From assembly GCF_029960785.1 (NCBI RefSeq), contig NZ_JASBQE010000004.1, forward strand, positions 1 through 64,000: DNA of 64,000 nucleotides, in the 5' to 3' direction. The notes below the pieces were generated by a model. It made no database searches. It was not told where the DNA came from and saw nothing but the letters and a program-made list of their open reading frames with translations. Source of the DNA: Polyangium sp. 15x6 (GTDB lineage: Bacteria > Myxococcota_A > Polyangia > Polyangiales > Polyangiaceae). Positions 52,332 to 60,680 of this stretch are shown one piece after another. The stretch's first letter is position 1. Every line of letters begins with the position of its first letter. The position numbers and the translations under genes were made by a program.

Positions 52332-52679
52332 ATGGACTCCTCGCTCCAGAATGATCCAGACATTGCCGCGCTCGAGCAAGCGGCGGCGCGCCAGCGCAGG
52401 AAGAAGCTGCTCATCGTCGGCGGCGTGATCTTGATCCTCCCGCTCTACTGGGGCATGGGTTTTTCGAGCGTGCGCGCCTCGCTCGCGGAGGAGGGTTATA
52501 CCGACATCGAGGTCTCGCCGTCGGGGCCGTTCGACTGGAGTTTCGAGGGGAAGAAGGGCGCCTCGACCTGCAGCGGCAGCGTCACCCGCCTGCCGTTCTC
52601 CTCCTCGAAGAGCACCTTCTGTTATTCGATCGACGCCTCGGGGCGCGCGAGCGGGTCCCTCGGCACGAGCAAGGATTGA
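52332..52679 (+). CDS. Small membrane protein, about 115 aa
   Basis: I do not recognise the family. A cytoplasmic N-terminus (LQNDPDIAALEQAAARQRRK), one membrane helix (LLIVGGVILILPLYWGMGF), then an exposed domain with two Cys (STCSGSV, STFCYSI) that could form a disulfide. The ATG at 52332 is chosen over a TTG at 52293. It lies 4 bp before the oxidoreductase start on the same strand. Confidence 0.7.
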   Translation: MDSSLQNDPDIAALEQAAARQRRKKLLIVGGVILILPLYWGMGFSSVRASLAEEGYTDIEVSPSGPFDWSFEGKKGASTCSGSVTRLPFSSSKSTFCYSIDASGRASGSLGTSKD

Positions 52680-52683
52680 CGCG

Positions 52684-53637
52684 ATGATCGTCGCGACGTC
52701 CCGTTCGTCCCGCGAACCTTTGCGCTCCGTCGAGCTCCCCTCGCGCCCGCTCCGCCCGGACGAACTGCGCGTCCGCGTCCGGGCCATCGGCGTCAACCCC
52801 GTCGACTGGAAAATGCGCGAAGGGGGGCCGCTCGGTACGGCCCAGCGAATCATCGGTCCGTCCGGGCCGCTCGTCGTCGGTATCGATTTCGCCGGCGAGG
52901 TCGTCGAGGTCGGGAGCGCCGTCGAGAAGCCGAAGCTCGGCGACCGCGTCGTCGGCGGCACCGATTTTTCTCGCAACCAGCGCGGGAGTTATGCCGACGA
53001 GGTCATCGTCCGCGCCGACCAATGCGCCGAGCTGCCGGTATCGGTTTCGTTCGACGACGCCGCGTGCCTCCCGGTCGCCGGTGTGACGGCGTGGCGCTGG
53101 CTCGAGGAGGCCGGGATCCCCTCGAAGCCCGGCGCGCGCGTGCTCGTGCTCGGAGGCTCGGGGGGCGTCGGGCTTTTTGCTTTGCAGCTCGCTCGCTCGT
53201 ATGGCGCGACCGTGGCGGCCGTGTGCTCGGCGCGGAACGTACCGCTCGTCACGCGGCTCGGCGCCACGGCCATCGATTACAATGCAGGCGACCCGTTCGA
53301 GTCCGCTGCTCGCCTCGGCCCCTTCGATCTCGTGCTCAATGCCATGGGCTCGGCGGTGTACCCGTCGTCCGCGTGCCGGAAGCTCTTGACAGCGACGGGT
53401 TTGCTCGGGCTCGTGGTCGTTCGGCCCGCCGATTATCCTTCCCTCTTGCTCTCGCGGCGGACGAAGACGCTCCTCGGCAAACCCACGCGCGCCGCCCTCG
53501 AACCGCTCGTCGCCGCGCTCGCGAAGGGCGAGATCGAGGCCATCATCGAGGCGAAGTTCCCGCTCGCGCAGGCCGAGGAGGCGCACGTACGGTCCCGCGC
53601 CGGCAAGGTCGTCGGAAAGCTCCTGCTCGTTCCCTGA
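52684..53637 (+). CDS. NADPH-dependent quinone oxidoreductase-like MDR protein
   Basis: 317 residues of the medium-chain dehydrogenase/reductase family without the structural zinc site. Motifs: VRVRAIGVNPVDWK at the N-terminus, PLVVGIDFAGEVVEVG, and the Rossmann Gly motif LVLGGSGGVGLFALQLA. The Gly-rich nucleotide site fits NADPH. It reduces quinones or enals in related proteins; the substrate is open. The gene begins 4 bp after the small membrane protein, probably co-transcribed. Confidence 0.88.
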   Translation: MIVATSRSSREPLRSVELPSRPLRPDELRVRVRAIGVNPVDWKMREGGPLGTAQRIIGPSGPLVVGIDFAGEVVEVGSAVEKPKLGDRVVGGTDFSRNQRGSYADEVIVRADQCAELPVSVSFDDAACLPVAGVTAWRWLEEAGIPSKPGARVLVLGGSGGVGLFALQLARSYGATVAAVCSARNVPLVTRLGATAIDYNAGDPFESAARLGPFDLVLNAMGSAVYPSSACRKLLTATGLLGLVVVRPADYPSLLLSRRTKTLLGKPTRAALEPLVAALAKGEIEAIIEAKFPLAQAEEAHVRSRAGKVVGKLLLVP

Positions 53638-53644
53638 GCCGATT

Positions 53645-54520
53645 TTACGATTCCGGATCGTCCTGCTCCAGCAATGCGCCGAGGTGCGCGATTTGCCAGG
53701 CATGTTCCTCGCTGCGCGCCTGCTCGGCGCGGGCGCGGGTCGCCGCGGAGTCGGGGGGCGGAGTCCGGGGTGTCCACAGGGACCGAAGCCACGACGTGAA
53801 CCCGCCGGGCGCCGTTTCGTCGGGTATCGAGGCCGCAGCGTCCTCGGCCGCGCGGCTCGCGGCGAGGCGAGACACCTCGATGGCGGCGCGGCTCGCCGCT
53901 GCCTGTCGTCGCTGAACCAGCCGGGCCGCAATGGCGCCGGCATCCAGCTCCGATTTCGCGGCCCACGCGGCCGGTCCCCGTAGAGCGGCCGCTTGCATCG
54001 CGGCATCGAGCTCGACGTCGGTCCACATTTCTTCGGCCTTCCATTCGTGCTCCGCGTCGGCCTCGGCCGCGGCCATCTCGGAGGCCGCCTCCACGACGAT
54101 TGCCGCCGCCTCGGCCGCGGCTCTTGGCGCGCGAGCTTCCCACGCCTCGACGGCCCGGCGCGCCTCCGCGCCGACGTCTGCGAGGACGCGCGCCGGGGAC
54201 AGATTCCGCTTCAGCATGGCGTCGGCCAATGCAATGTTCCCGAAGAGCCCACCCGGGGAAGGTTTGTCCTCATCCGGCGCCGGCTTCCAGGGCCATTGCC
54301 CTTCGATCCATTGCCGGACCCGTCGGATCGCCTCGTAGCTCGACGTCTCGGGCTCGCGCCGCGCTTCTCGCTCCCCGTCCAGGGCCCGGGCGGCACAATC
54401 GCAGGCAAACCGCAGGAGCACGGATGCAGGAATACCCCCCGCGTCGATCACCCGTGCGAGGCGTTCGTCCGCCGCAATCGAACCATCGGCGAGGAGATCG
54501 AATGCGTCTTTCTTGTTCAA
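53645..54520 (-). CDS. Imm5-like (putative immunity protein) family, 291 aa
   Basis: Ala-rich helical protein. Its middle part, LLRFACDCAARALDGERE followed by AIRRVRQWIEGQ, resembles the signature of the Imm5-like superfamily of putative toxin-immunity proteins (compare DCAERVL...R..A...W..G). No toxin gene is seen beside it, and the family match is by eye, so the assignment is tentative. It is convergent with the MDR gene, 7 bp away. There is no signal peptide. Confidence 0.5.
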   Translation of the reverse strand: MNKKDAFDLLADGSIAADERLARVIDAGGIPASVLLRFACDCAARALDGEREARREPETSSYEAIRRVRQWIEGQWPWKPAPDEDKPSPGGLFGNIALADAMLKRNLSPARVLADVGAEARRAVEAWEARAPRAAAEAAAIVVEAASEMAAAEADAEHEWKAEEMWTDVELDAAMQAAALRGPAAWAAKSELDAGAIAARLVQRRQAAASRAAIEVSRLAASRAAEDAAASIPDETAPGGFTSWLRSLWTPRTPPPDSAATRARAEQARSEEHAWQIAHLGALLEQDDPES

Positions 54521-54524
54521 GGGC

Positions 54525-55136
54525 TCAGCGACAATGATCCGGCGGCAGCGGGTTGACCGCGTCTGCCGGGGAAAACGGATACCACACGACGGCGATCGTG
54601 CTCACGCGACCCGAGCTGCACATCAAGGTCACGTCGAGGAACAGGTCCTTCTCGTAATGCTTGCAGGTCGTGTACGCGCCCACCGAATCTGTGAAATCGA
54701 GCGCCGCGGCGGCCTCCTCGCAGGTTTTACCCCAGATGGACAGCGGCCCGTCCGCGTGCTCCTTCACCCAGTCCGCCGCGCCCAGGTGGATATCGATCAT
54801 CAGCCCTCCGGAGGGCATGACCGACACCGTGGGCCCGTCCTTGTATCGGATCTTGTCGCTCTTCCGTTCCCCCTTGCCCCAGGCCGCCTCGACGTCGTCG
54901 AGCGTGGCCCTGGCGCGCACGCCTGCAATGGAGAGGAAATCCCGATACCCGAAGACCTTCGGCGTGGGCGCAGGGGGCGGAGGCGGCGGTTCGGAGGGCG
55001 GCTCGGCGGTCTTTTGTTCCTGCGCCGTCGTGGTCACGGGCGGCGCGGAAGTGGCCACCGGCGGCGGGGGAGCGCTCGCGCAGCCAAGGGCGCCGAGCAT
55101 CAGCACGATCGGTAGAGATGGTATCGAGGGTTTCAC
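54525..55136 (-). CDS. Hypothetical lipoprotein with Pro-rich linker, 203 aa
   Basis: The GTG at 55136 has AGGAGG 5 bases upstream and gives a signal peptide with lipobox LGALGCA. A Thr/Pro/Glu-rich stretch (EPPSEPPPPPPAPTP) follows, then a folded domain (FGYRDFLSIAGVRARATLDD; KTCEEAAAALDF; HYEKDLFLDVTLMC) of unknown family. The longer frame running upstream to 56909 is a shadow of the DUF255 gene. It lies 4 bp downstream of nothing else on its strand. Confidence 0.75.
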   Translation of the reverse strand: MKPSIPSLPIVLMLGALGCASAPPPPVATSAPPVTTTAQEQKTAEPPSEPPPPPPAPTPKVFGYRDFLSIAGVRARATLDDVEAAWGKGERKSDKIRYKDGPTVSVMPSGGLMIDIHLGAADWVKEHADGPLSIWGKTCEEAAAALDFTDSVGAYTTCKHYEKDLFLDVTLMCSSGRVSTIAVVWYPFSPADAVNPLPPDHCR

Positions 55137-55252
55137 GCGTCCTCCTGCACGAAGCGGCGACGCAGTGTTCCACGAGGCGGCGTGCCCCTGCAAGACCCAC
55201 GAGGGGCGCTGCCTCGTTGGGATCATGGTGCCCAGGAAGCCCCGCGTTTGCT

Positions 55253-56899
55253 TTAGCGCGCACCCGGCCAAGGAAAAACGCCCGCCTCGTCGAGCGCGAG
55301 CAAGAACTCCCCGACCATTCGGCCTTGCTCCGCCACGCCTCGCGGGCTCCCGATGGCCACGAGCGTCCGCTTGGCGCGCGTGAAAAACGCTTGATCTCCC
55401 GTGATCCGTCCGAGCCCCGCGAGGAACCGCGCGGCCTGCGCGTTGCTCACGAACGGCCGCTCGCGTCGCGCGAACACGCCCACCGCGGAAGGGTCGTTCG
55501 TGTGCGCGAAATACGCCCCCGTCGCCTCGTCGAGCAGCGTCTTCTCCATGGTCTCCGCAATCCGGAGCGCCGTGTCGCGATACGTTGCGTTTTGCGTGAC
55601 CTCGAAGAGCCGCACGAGCGCCCGGCCAAACCCGGCGGCGTCCGCCAGGTAATGGACGGGCGAACGCTGCTTTGCGTCGTGCTCGATCGCGCCGCTTTGC
55701 CCCACGTGGCTTGCCATCACCAGGGCCGCGGCCCGCGTTGCCCGTGCAAGGGCGTCCTTGTCGCCCGACGCCTCGAACAGGGTGCACATCGCCGCGATGG
55801 CGAGCCCATTCTCGTAGGCATACACGTGATCGTCGACGCGCGGAACCCCGAGCTTGCGCCGCCCGGCGTCGTCGAGACGATAATACACGTCCCCGTCGAT
55901 GAACGGTTTTCCCTCCTCGTGCGCGCCCACGTCCGCGTCCTGGCTCACGAGAAAACCGCCCTCGGCATTCGACAGGAAGGTCGAGAGGTACCGCGCGATC
56001 CCGCGGGCGTCCTCCAGCAGATCCTTGCGGCCCGTGGCCTTGTGCGCGGCGGCGTACGCTTCGAGGTTTGCCGCCTGGTACGGCATCAATTTCTCGTAAT
56101 GAGGCTCGACCCAGGTCGAGCCCGCGGAATACTGGTAAATGCCGCCCCAGACCGGATCGAGGATCGCGCGCTGTTTTTCCAGCGTGAACACGGCGCGCCG
56201 GAGCGCGAGCGCGTCCCCGTGCGCCGCGCGCCTGAGCTCGAACAGCACGTTCGCGCCGAGCGGAGATTTCTGAAAATCGCCCCAGCTCCCCTGTTCTCGG
56301 TCGAAATAGCGGTCCATGTCGATCGAGACACGCGCGGCGATCCACGGAAGCGCCTCGGGCGGGGGGACGATCCGCGCCGGATCCGGCGCCTTCTCCCCAC
56401 GCTCCGCGTCCGCCTGGGCGATCGCTTCGAGGATGGGCAAGAGCTCGTCCGGCGGGAGATATCCGCGATATTTGCCGATCTCCTCGGCGTCGGGCGAGAG
56501 CAGGATCGTCGCCGGCCAGCCCCAGTCGGCATACCGTTCGCCGATGTCCGGGCGCTCGTCGATGTCCACGCGAATGGCGACGAATTTCTCGTGGAGGAGG
56601 CGGCCCACGCGTTCGTCGAGGTACGTCGTCTCGTCCATCACGTGGCACCAGTGGCACCACGAGGCGGCGCCGTCGAGCAGAATGAATTTCCGCTCGGCGC
56701 GAGCGCGCGCGAAGGTCTCCGGCGAGAACGACTGCCACGTGAAGACTTGCTTCTTCTCCTTCGAGCGCGCGAGCGCGAGGTTCACCGCGTCCGGCGTCCC
56801 CTCGCGCACGAGCCCGCGCGGAGCGACGGGGGCCTTGGGCGCGGCGCCGCAGCCGAGGACGAGGACGAGGACGAGAGCAGGAAGCAGAAGACGTCCCAT
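55253..56899 (-). CDS. DUF255 / YyaL-like thioredoxin-fold lipoprotein
   Basis: 548 residues. Signal peptide with lipobox LVLGCG. Thioredoxin-like domain at about 60-180 with the DUF255 motif SWCHWCHVM, EKFVAIRVDIDERPDI and WPATILLSPD. The rest is a glycosidase-like alpha/alpha toroid region (WGGIYQYSAGSTWVEPHYEK, LVSQDADVGAHEEGK, VYAYENGLAIAA), the layout of the YyaL/SSP411 family, whose substrate is not known. Most YyaL proteins are cytoplasmic; this one is exported as a lipoprotein and is shorter than the usual 650-700 residues. The ATG at 56899 is chosen. Confidence 0.85.
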   Translation of the reverse strand: MGRLLLPALVLVLVLGCGAAPKAPVAPRGLVREGTPDAVNLALARSKEKKQVFTWQSFSPETFARARAERKFILLDGAASWCHWCHVMDETTYLDERVGRLLHEKFVAIRVDIDERPDIGERYADWGWPATILLSPDAEEIGKYRGYLPPDELLPILEAIAQADAERGEKAPDPARIVPPPEALPWIAARVSIDMDRYFDREQGSWGDFQKSPLGANVLFELRRAAHGDALALRRAVFTLEKQRAILDPVWGGIYQYSAGSTWVEPHYEKLMPYQAANLEAYAAAHKATGRKDLLEDARGIARYLSTFLSNAEGGFLVSQDADVGAHEEGKPFIDGDVYYRLDDAGRRKLGVPRVDDHVYAYENGLAIAAMCTLFEASGDKDALARATRAAALVMASHVGQSGAIEHDAKQRSPVHYLADAAGFGRALVRLFEVTQNATYRDTALRIAETMEKTLLDEATGAYFAHTNDPSAVGVFARRERPFVSNAQAARFLAGLGRITGDQAFFTRAKRTLVAIGSPRGVAEQGRMVGEFLLALDEAGVFPWPGAR

Positions 56900-56937
56900 C
56901 ACGCCCCACGTACGCGCGGCCCCGCGCCGCGGATCCC

Positions 56938-57312
56938 TCACGGATCGCCCGTGGGCTGAATGGCCGTCGTCTCGACCATCAGCATGACGGTCCTTCCCGG
57001 CGCCCTCGGCCGATGCATCACCCCCTTCGTGATGGTCACGCCTTGCTGCGGCCCGAGCTCGATCGTCCTATCCTCCAGGTCGATGAGCAGCTTGCCTTCG
57101 AGGACGAAAAAGAACTCGTCGTCCTCGTCGTGCTTGTGCCAATGGAAATCGCCCTCGATCACCCCGAGCCGCACCACGCTGCCATTGACCTGCGTGAGCG
57201 TCCGGTTCTGCCATTTCTCGGTGCACGCGGCGACGACGGCGGGAACGTCGATGCGATCGAGGTGCTGGAACTTCACGTCGAGGTTGATGTTGTACTTGTC
57301 GCGGTCGGTCAT
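56938..57312 (-). CDS. Cupin-domain protein, 124 aa
   Basis: One cupin domain: GDFHWHKHDEDDEFFFVLEG (metal-binding His-His-Glu motif 1), and GVMHRPRAPG (motif 2 His). Small cupins of this kind bind metal and act as isomerases, dioxygenases or binding proteins. The ATG at 57312 has AGGAG upstream. The frame is also open upstream into the HAD gene, so this may be translated alone or as the C-terminal end of a fused protein. Confidence 0.85.
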   Translation of the reverse strand: MTDRDKYNINLDVKFQHLDRIDVPAVVAACTEKWQNRTLTQVNGSVVRLGVIEGDFHWHKHDEDDEFFFVLEGKLLIDLEDRTIELGPQQGVTITKGVMHRPRAPGRTVMLMVETTAIQPTGDP

Positions 57313-58131
57313 GCGAGGGCTCCTCCCTGGGCGCGATGCTACCGTCGTTCGTCGGGTTCCGCTAGGGTCCTGGGACCAGAGTTCGTCGAAATTCTCAGCA
57401 CATTGGTACGAATCCTCGACCTGACGACATATACCCGAGGGGGCGAGGAACAACCGCGCAGGGTCCAGGTCCGTCAGGTCCTGCAGCACCTGGTCGGCGG
57501 CCGAGTAGTCGCACATCCTGGTCAGTTCGGTGGGTACGGCGATCACCCGCATGCCGGCCGCTCGTGCGGCTGCGACGCCGGTCAGCGAGTCCTCGACGAC
57601 CACGCAGTGGCGGGGAGCCACGCCGAGCGCGGCGGCTGCTACGAGATGCACCGCGGGGTCGGGCTTCCTGCGCCGGACCTGGTCTCCGGTGACCACCGCG
57701 TCGAAGAAGCGCTCGATGTCGTAGTACCGCAGCCACCTGCGCACCCAGTCCGCGTCCGACGACGACGCCACCGCCAGGGCCGTTCCGGCGTCCCGCAGCC
57801 GGGCCAAAAGCTCCCGCACGCCGGGCATCAAGCAGACGTGTTCGGGGACGAAATGCTTGTCCCACAGCTCGGTGAGCCGTTCGCGCAGCCGTTCTGTGGT
57901 CTGTCCGTGGCCGGTGGAGGTCAACAGAATGTCGAACAGCCGGGAGTAGCCGTCGGCGTTGCCGCAGACTTCGCGAGCCCATAACGTCGCCGGGAGGGCG
58001 GCGCCGTGCTCGGCGAAGAGCGCGGAGCACGCGAGGAAGTCGGCTGCGACGGTGTTGACCAGGATCCCGTCGTGATCGAAGATCACGGCTTTGACCGGGC
58101 CGGTCACAGCGGCGGGCCTCCGTGCATTCAC
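56938..58131 (-). CDS. HAD hydrolase reading in frame into the cupin (fused frame at a junction)
   Basis: From the GTG at 58131 a HAD-superfamily phosphatase domain spans about 228 residues: VIFDHDGILVNT (motif I, DxD), AVASSSDADW (II), RRRKPDPAVHL (III) and VVEDSLTGVAAARAAG (IV). The frame has no stop after the domain; about 45 unstructured residues connect it to the cupin start at 57312, which has its own ribosome site. The HAD start overlaps the acyltransferase stop by 4 bp (GTGA). Codon use differs on the two sides. The native stop of the HAD gene was probably lost at a recombination or assembly junction near 57.35-57.43 kb. If real, one fused protein of 397 residues is made. Confidence 0.75.
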   Translation of the reverse strand: MNARRPAAVTGPVKAVIFDHDGILVNTVAADFLACSALFAEHGAALPATLWAREVCGNADGYSRLFDILLTSTGHGQTTERLRERLTELWDKHFVPEHVCLMPGVRELLARLRDAGTALAVASSSDADWVRRWLRYYDIERFFDAVVTGDQVRRRKPDPAVHLVAAAALGVAPRHCVVVEDSLTGVAAARAAGMRVIAVPTELTRMCDYSAADQVLQDLTDLDPARLFLAPSGICRQVEDSYQCAENFDELWSQDPSGTRRTTVASRPGRSPRMTDRDKYNINLDVKFQHLDRIDVPAVVAACTEKWQNRTLTQVNGSVVRLGVIEGDFHWHKHDEDDEFFFVLEGKLLIDLEDRTIELGPQQGVTITKGVMHRPRAPGRTVMLMVETTAIQPTGDP

Positions 58132-58796
58132 GTGGTCACGCTCCTTTCGTCCGAGGGGGACAGGTGGCGAATGACGCGGGCGGGGTTGCCCACCGCGACC
58201 ACGCCGGGCGGCAGGTTCTTGGTCACCACGCTTCCCGCGCCCACGACTGTGTCGCGACCGATGGTCACGCCGGGCAGGACGATGACGCCGGCGCCGAGCC
58301 ACACGCCGTCCTCGATGGTGATGGGGCGGGCTTCTTCCCTGCCGGCACGCCGCAGCTCGGGATCCAGGCTGTGACCACCCGTGAGCAGCTGGCACCTGGG
58401 AGCGATCATGACGTGGGAGCCCACCGTGATGGGGGCGCAGTCGAGCAGGAGCACGTCAAAGTTGATTTTCGTTCCGGCGCCGATCCGGATGAAGAAGCCG
58501 AATTCGCAGATGAACCGTGGCATCACCCAGCCTCCCGGCCCGAGCTCGTCCACCAGATTGCCGAGGATGTTCTCGCGGGCCGCGAAATCGGATAATCGCG
58601 TATCGTTGAACTCGTCGAGCAGTTCCATGCAGCGCCTCCGATACGGGCGCAGCACCGGGTCGTACGCGTCGTACGGCAGACCGGAGGCCATCCGCGCCTT
58701 GAACGCGTCGATTTCTTCCCGGAGCGTTTCACGCGGGGTGTCGCCGGTCGTGTCGGTGTCAGCCATGGGTGTTTCTCGGTCTTTCTCGGTCGTCAT
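58128..58796 (-). CDS. Maltose/galactoside O-acetyltransferase-like hexapeptide acyltransferase
   Basis: 222 residues of the left-handed beta-helix (hexapeptide repeat) family: FICEFGFFIRIGAGTKINFD, then VTIGRDTVVGAGSVVTKNLP and GVVAVGNPARVIR, with the catalytic His in TGGHSLD. The N-terminal helix region is the MAT type (DPVLRPYRRRCMELLDEFN). The family acetylates sugar hydroxyls with acetyl-CoA, which fits a sugar-decorated natural product. The ATG at 58796 overlaps the stop of the EEP gene by 4 bp (ATGA); an ATG at 58766 is the alternative. Confidence 0.88.
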   Translation of the reverse strand: MTTEKDRETPMADTDTTGDTPRETLREEIDAFKARMASGLPYDAYDPVLRPYRRRCMELLDEFNDTRLSDFAARENILGNLVDELGPGGWVMPRFICEFGFFIRIGAGTKINFDVLLLDCAPITVGSHVMIAPRCQLLTGGHSLDPELRRAGREEARPITIEDGVWLGAGVIVLPGVTIGRDTVVGAGSVVTKNLPPGVVAVGNPARVIRHLSPSDERSVTT

Positions 58797-59644
58797 CGTC
58801 GGCGCAGCCGAAGTGTGATGGGCACGTGGTCGGACGCGGCCGGTGTGCCGCCGGAGGGAGCCAGTCGCGCGTCGTCGACCGGCTGGTAGGATTCCAGCGA
58901 CCCCACAAGCGAGGGCGAGAGCAGGAAGACGTCGCTGCGGCGCGCCGCATCTCCGGGCGGATGCAATCCGTAGGTCGGTCTGCGGTCGCCGGTGTGGGCG
59001 CCGGCATCAATGAACAGCGGATCGTCGGGGTCCCCGAGGAGCCGCTGCAGCGGAGCGCGGTCGGCGTGTTTGTCTCCCGGCATCAGGTGGTCGGCGCGGC
59101 GGTGCCGCGGTAGGGCGGTCCAGTCCGGTTCGAGGTCGCCGGGCGGAACGGTGTTGGCATCCATTGCCAAAACCGTGGTCGTGTCCGGGGCGGCGAACTG
59201 GCGCAGCCGGTCGGATTCGATCAATCGGTTCACGGGGCTGAAGGGATCCAGGTGAGCCACCGCGAAGCGCAGGGGGTGGGACCAGCCGGGTAGGTGCAGG
59301 GTGACACTGCCGTGACCGTGCCAGGCCGAAAGGTCCGGCCGGCTCGGCTCCACCGCGACGACTCGGGCGCCGGGCTCCCAGAAGATGGCCATGTTGCAGC
59401 CGGTCTTCGCGGTGAACAGGGCGCCGTCCATGCCGAGAGCGGCCTTGGCATCCTTGAAATACGCCTCCTCACCGAAATGCCAAGCCCAGCCTTCGGTCGT
59501 CATCAGGACCCGGGGACGTAGCGCGGAGATGAGGTCGCGCTGCAGGTGCCAGCGACGGTTGTCGCCGTACAGGCGGTCGATTCCCGCCTCGTGCAGGTTC
59601 CAGAACATCACCACATCGGTGTGTGCGTCACGGCCGTTGATCAC
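58793..59644 (-). CDS. EEP-family (endonuclease/exonuclease/phosphatase) protein of the cluster
   Basis: 283 residues. EEP motifs: VVMFWNLHEAG (Asn), MTTEGWAWHFG (Glu), VAHLDPFSPVN (His), LAMDANTVPP (Asp/Asn) and ASDHVPITL (final Asp-His). GTG at 59644 with GGAGGT six bases upstream. In an operon of methyltransferase, acyltransferase and glycosyltransferase genes, it may act as a phosphatase or lyase on an intermediate rather than as a nuclease; this is inference. It has no signal peptide. Confidence 0.78.
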   Translation of the reverse strand: MINGRDAHTDVVMFWNLHEAGIDRLYGDNRRWHLQRDLISALRPRVLMTTEGWAWHFGEEAYFKDAKAALGMDGALFTAKTGCNMAIFWEPGARVVAVEPSRPDLSAWHGHGSVTLHLPGWSHPLRFAVAHLDPFSPVNRLIESDRLRQFAAPDTTTVLAMDANTVPPGDLEPDWTALPRHRRADHLMPGDKHADRAPLQRLLGDPDDPLFIDAGAHTGDRRPTYGLHPPGDAARRSDVFLLSPSLVGSLESYQPVDDARLAPSGGTPAASDHVPITLRLRRR

Positions 59645-59664
59645 GCGAGCACCTCCCTGCCGGC

Positions 59665-60660
59665 TCACTTGATGGCTACGATCATGGATTCGGGACCGTC
59701 GAGCTCTTCGACGCGCACCTTGCAAAATCCAGCCTCGGCGAGCCAGGCTCGGCATTCTGCGCCGGTGTAATCGTATCCGCCGGGCACCTCGGCGTGCATC
59801 ATCAGGCTGAGGATGAGGCCCAACGCATTGCGGCGCCGATCGTCGTCGATCAGGGTTTCGTAAATGAGGAGCGCGCCCCCCTGGGGCAGCGCCTGGTGAG
59901 CCTTGCGCAGCAGCTGAAGTTTTTCCTCGCGGCCCCAGTTGTGCAGGACGTGGCCGAGCACCAGGACGTCGGCGGAAGGAAGCGGGTCGCGGAAGAAATC
60001 ACCCGGCTGGAAGGCCATCCGGTCGGCGAGGCCGAGATTGCGGGTGTACGCCTCGAAGCCGGGTCGGGCCTGCGGCAGGTCGAATCCGATCGCGGTCAGG
60101 TGGGGATGCTGCCGCAGCACCTGGCCAGCGAGCGCGCCTTCGGCGCAGCCGATGTCAGCCAGGGTGCGATACTGCTGCCAGGGGAAGCGCTCGGCGATCG
60201 CCAGCGCCGACCCCATGCTCAGCGCTGTCATGTCCCGCTGAAAAGCACGAGTGGATTCGGCGGAGTCGTAGACGGCCTGGTAGAAGTCCTGGCCGTCGCG
60301 TGCCCCGCGCAGCGCTTCCCCGGTGCGCAGCACATTGGTCAGGTCGTCTGCCCATCCGGAGCATTGGGCCAGGTAGCTGTCGCCGAGATAGGTGGCCGGC
60401 TTGTTCGCGTCCAGATATTCCGCGGACTCGGGCACGTTGGTGTACCGGCCGTCGGCACGGTCGAGCAGGCCGAGGGCCACGAGAGCGTCCAGGAAGTCGG
60501 TCACCGCCGCGGGGGTGATGCGCAGCCGGTTGGCGGCTTCGGCGGCGGACAACGGCTCCTTGGCCAGCTCGGTGAACACCCCCAGAGCGATGGCGCTGAG
60601 CATGGTCTTGGTCTTCCAATGCGCCCAGAACAAATCCGAAATGGGTTGGGGCGAGGTCAT
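59665..60660 (-). CDS. SAM-dependent O-methyltransferase
   Basis: 331 residues, of the plant-type/actinomycete secondary-metabolite O-methyltransferase family. N-terminal winged-helix dimerisation domain (GVFTELAKEPLSAAEAANRL), then the SAM fold: LADIGCAEGALAGQ, the acidic strand end FDLPQA, and the HVLHNWG block with the general-base His. The ATG at 60660 is preceded by AAGGAAGGAG; an upstream ATG at 60684 overlaps the MFS stop. The acceptor is probably a phenolic or enolic OH of the cluster's product. Confidence 0.9.
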   Translation of the reverse strand: MTSPQPISDLFWAHWKTKTMLSAIALGVFTELAKEPLSAAEAANRLRITPAAVTDFLDALVALGLLDRADGRYTNVPESAEYLDANKPATYLGDSYLAQCSGWADDLTNVLRTGEALRGARDGQDFYQAVYDSAESTRAFQRDMTALSMGSALAIAERFPWQQYRTLADIGCAEGALAGQVLRQHPHLTAIGFDLPQARPGFEAYTRNLGLADRMAFQPGDFFRDPLPSADVLVLGHVLHNWGREEKLQLLRKAHQALPQGGALLIYETLIDDDRRRNALGLILSLMMHAEVPGGYDYTGAECRAWLAEAGFCKVRVEELDGPESMIVAIK

Positions 60661-60680
60661 GTGGTGAACTCCTTCCTTCG

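Noticed and set aside
57366..57377. GGTCC-TG-GGACC inverted repeat near the HAD/cupin junction as an attachment site
   Set aside because: Short, with no matching copy or integrase or tRNA seen; it could be chance.
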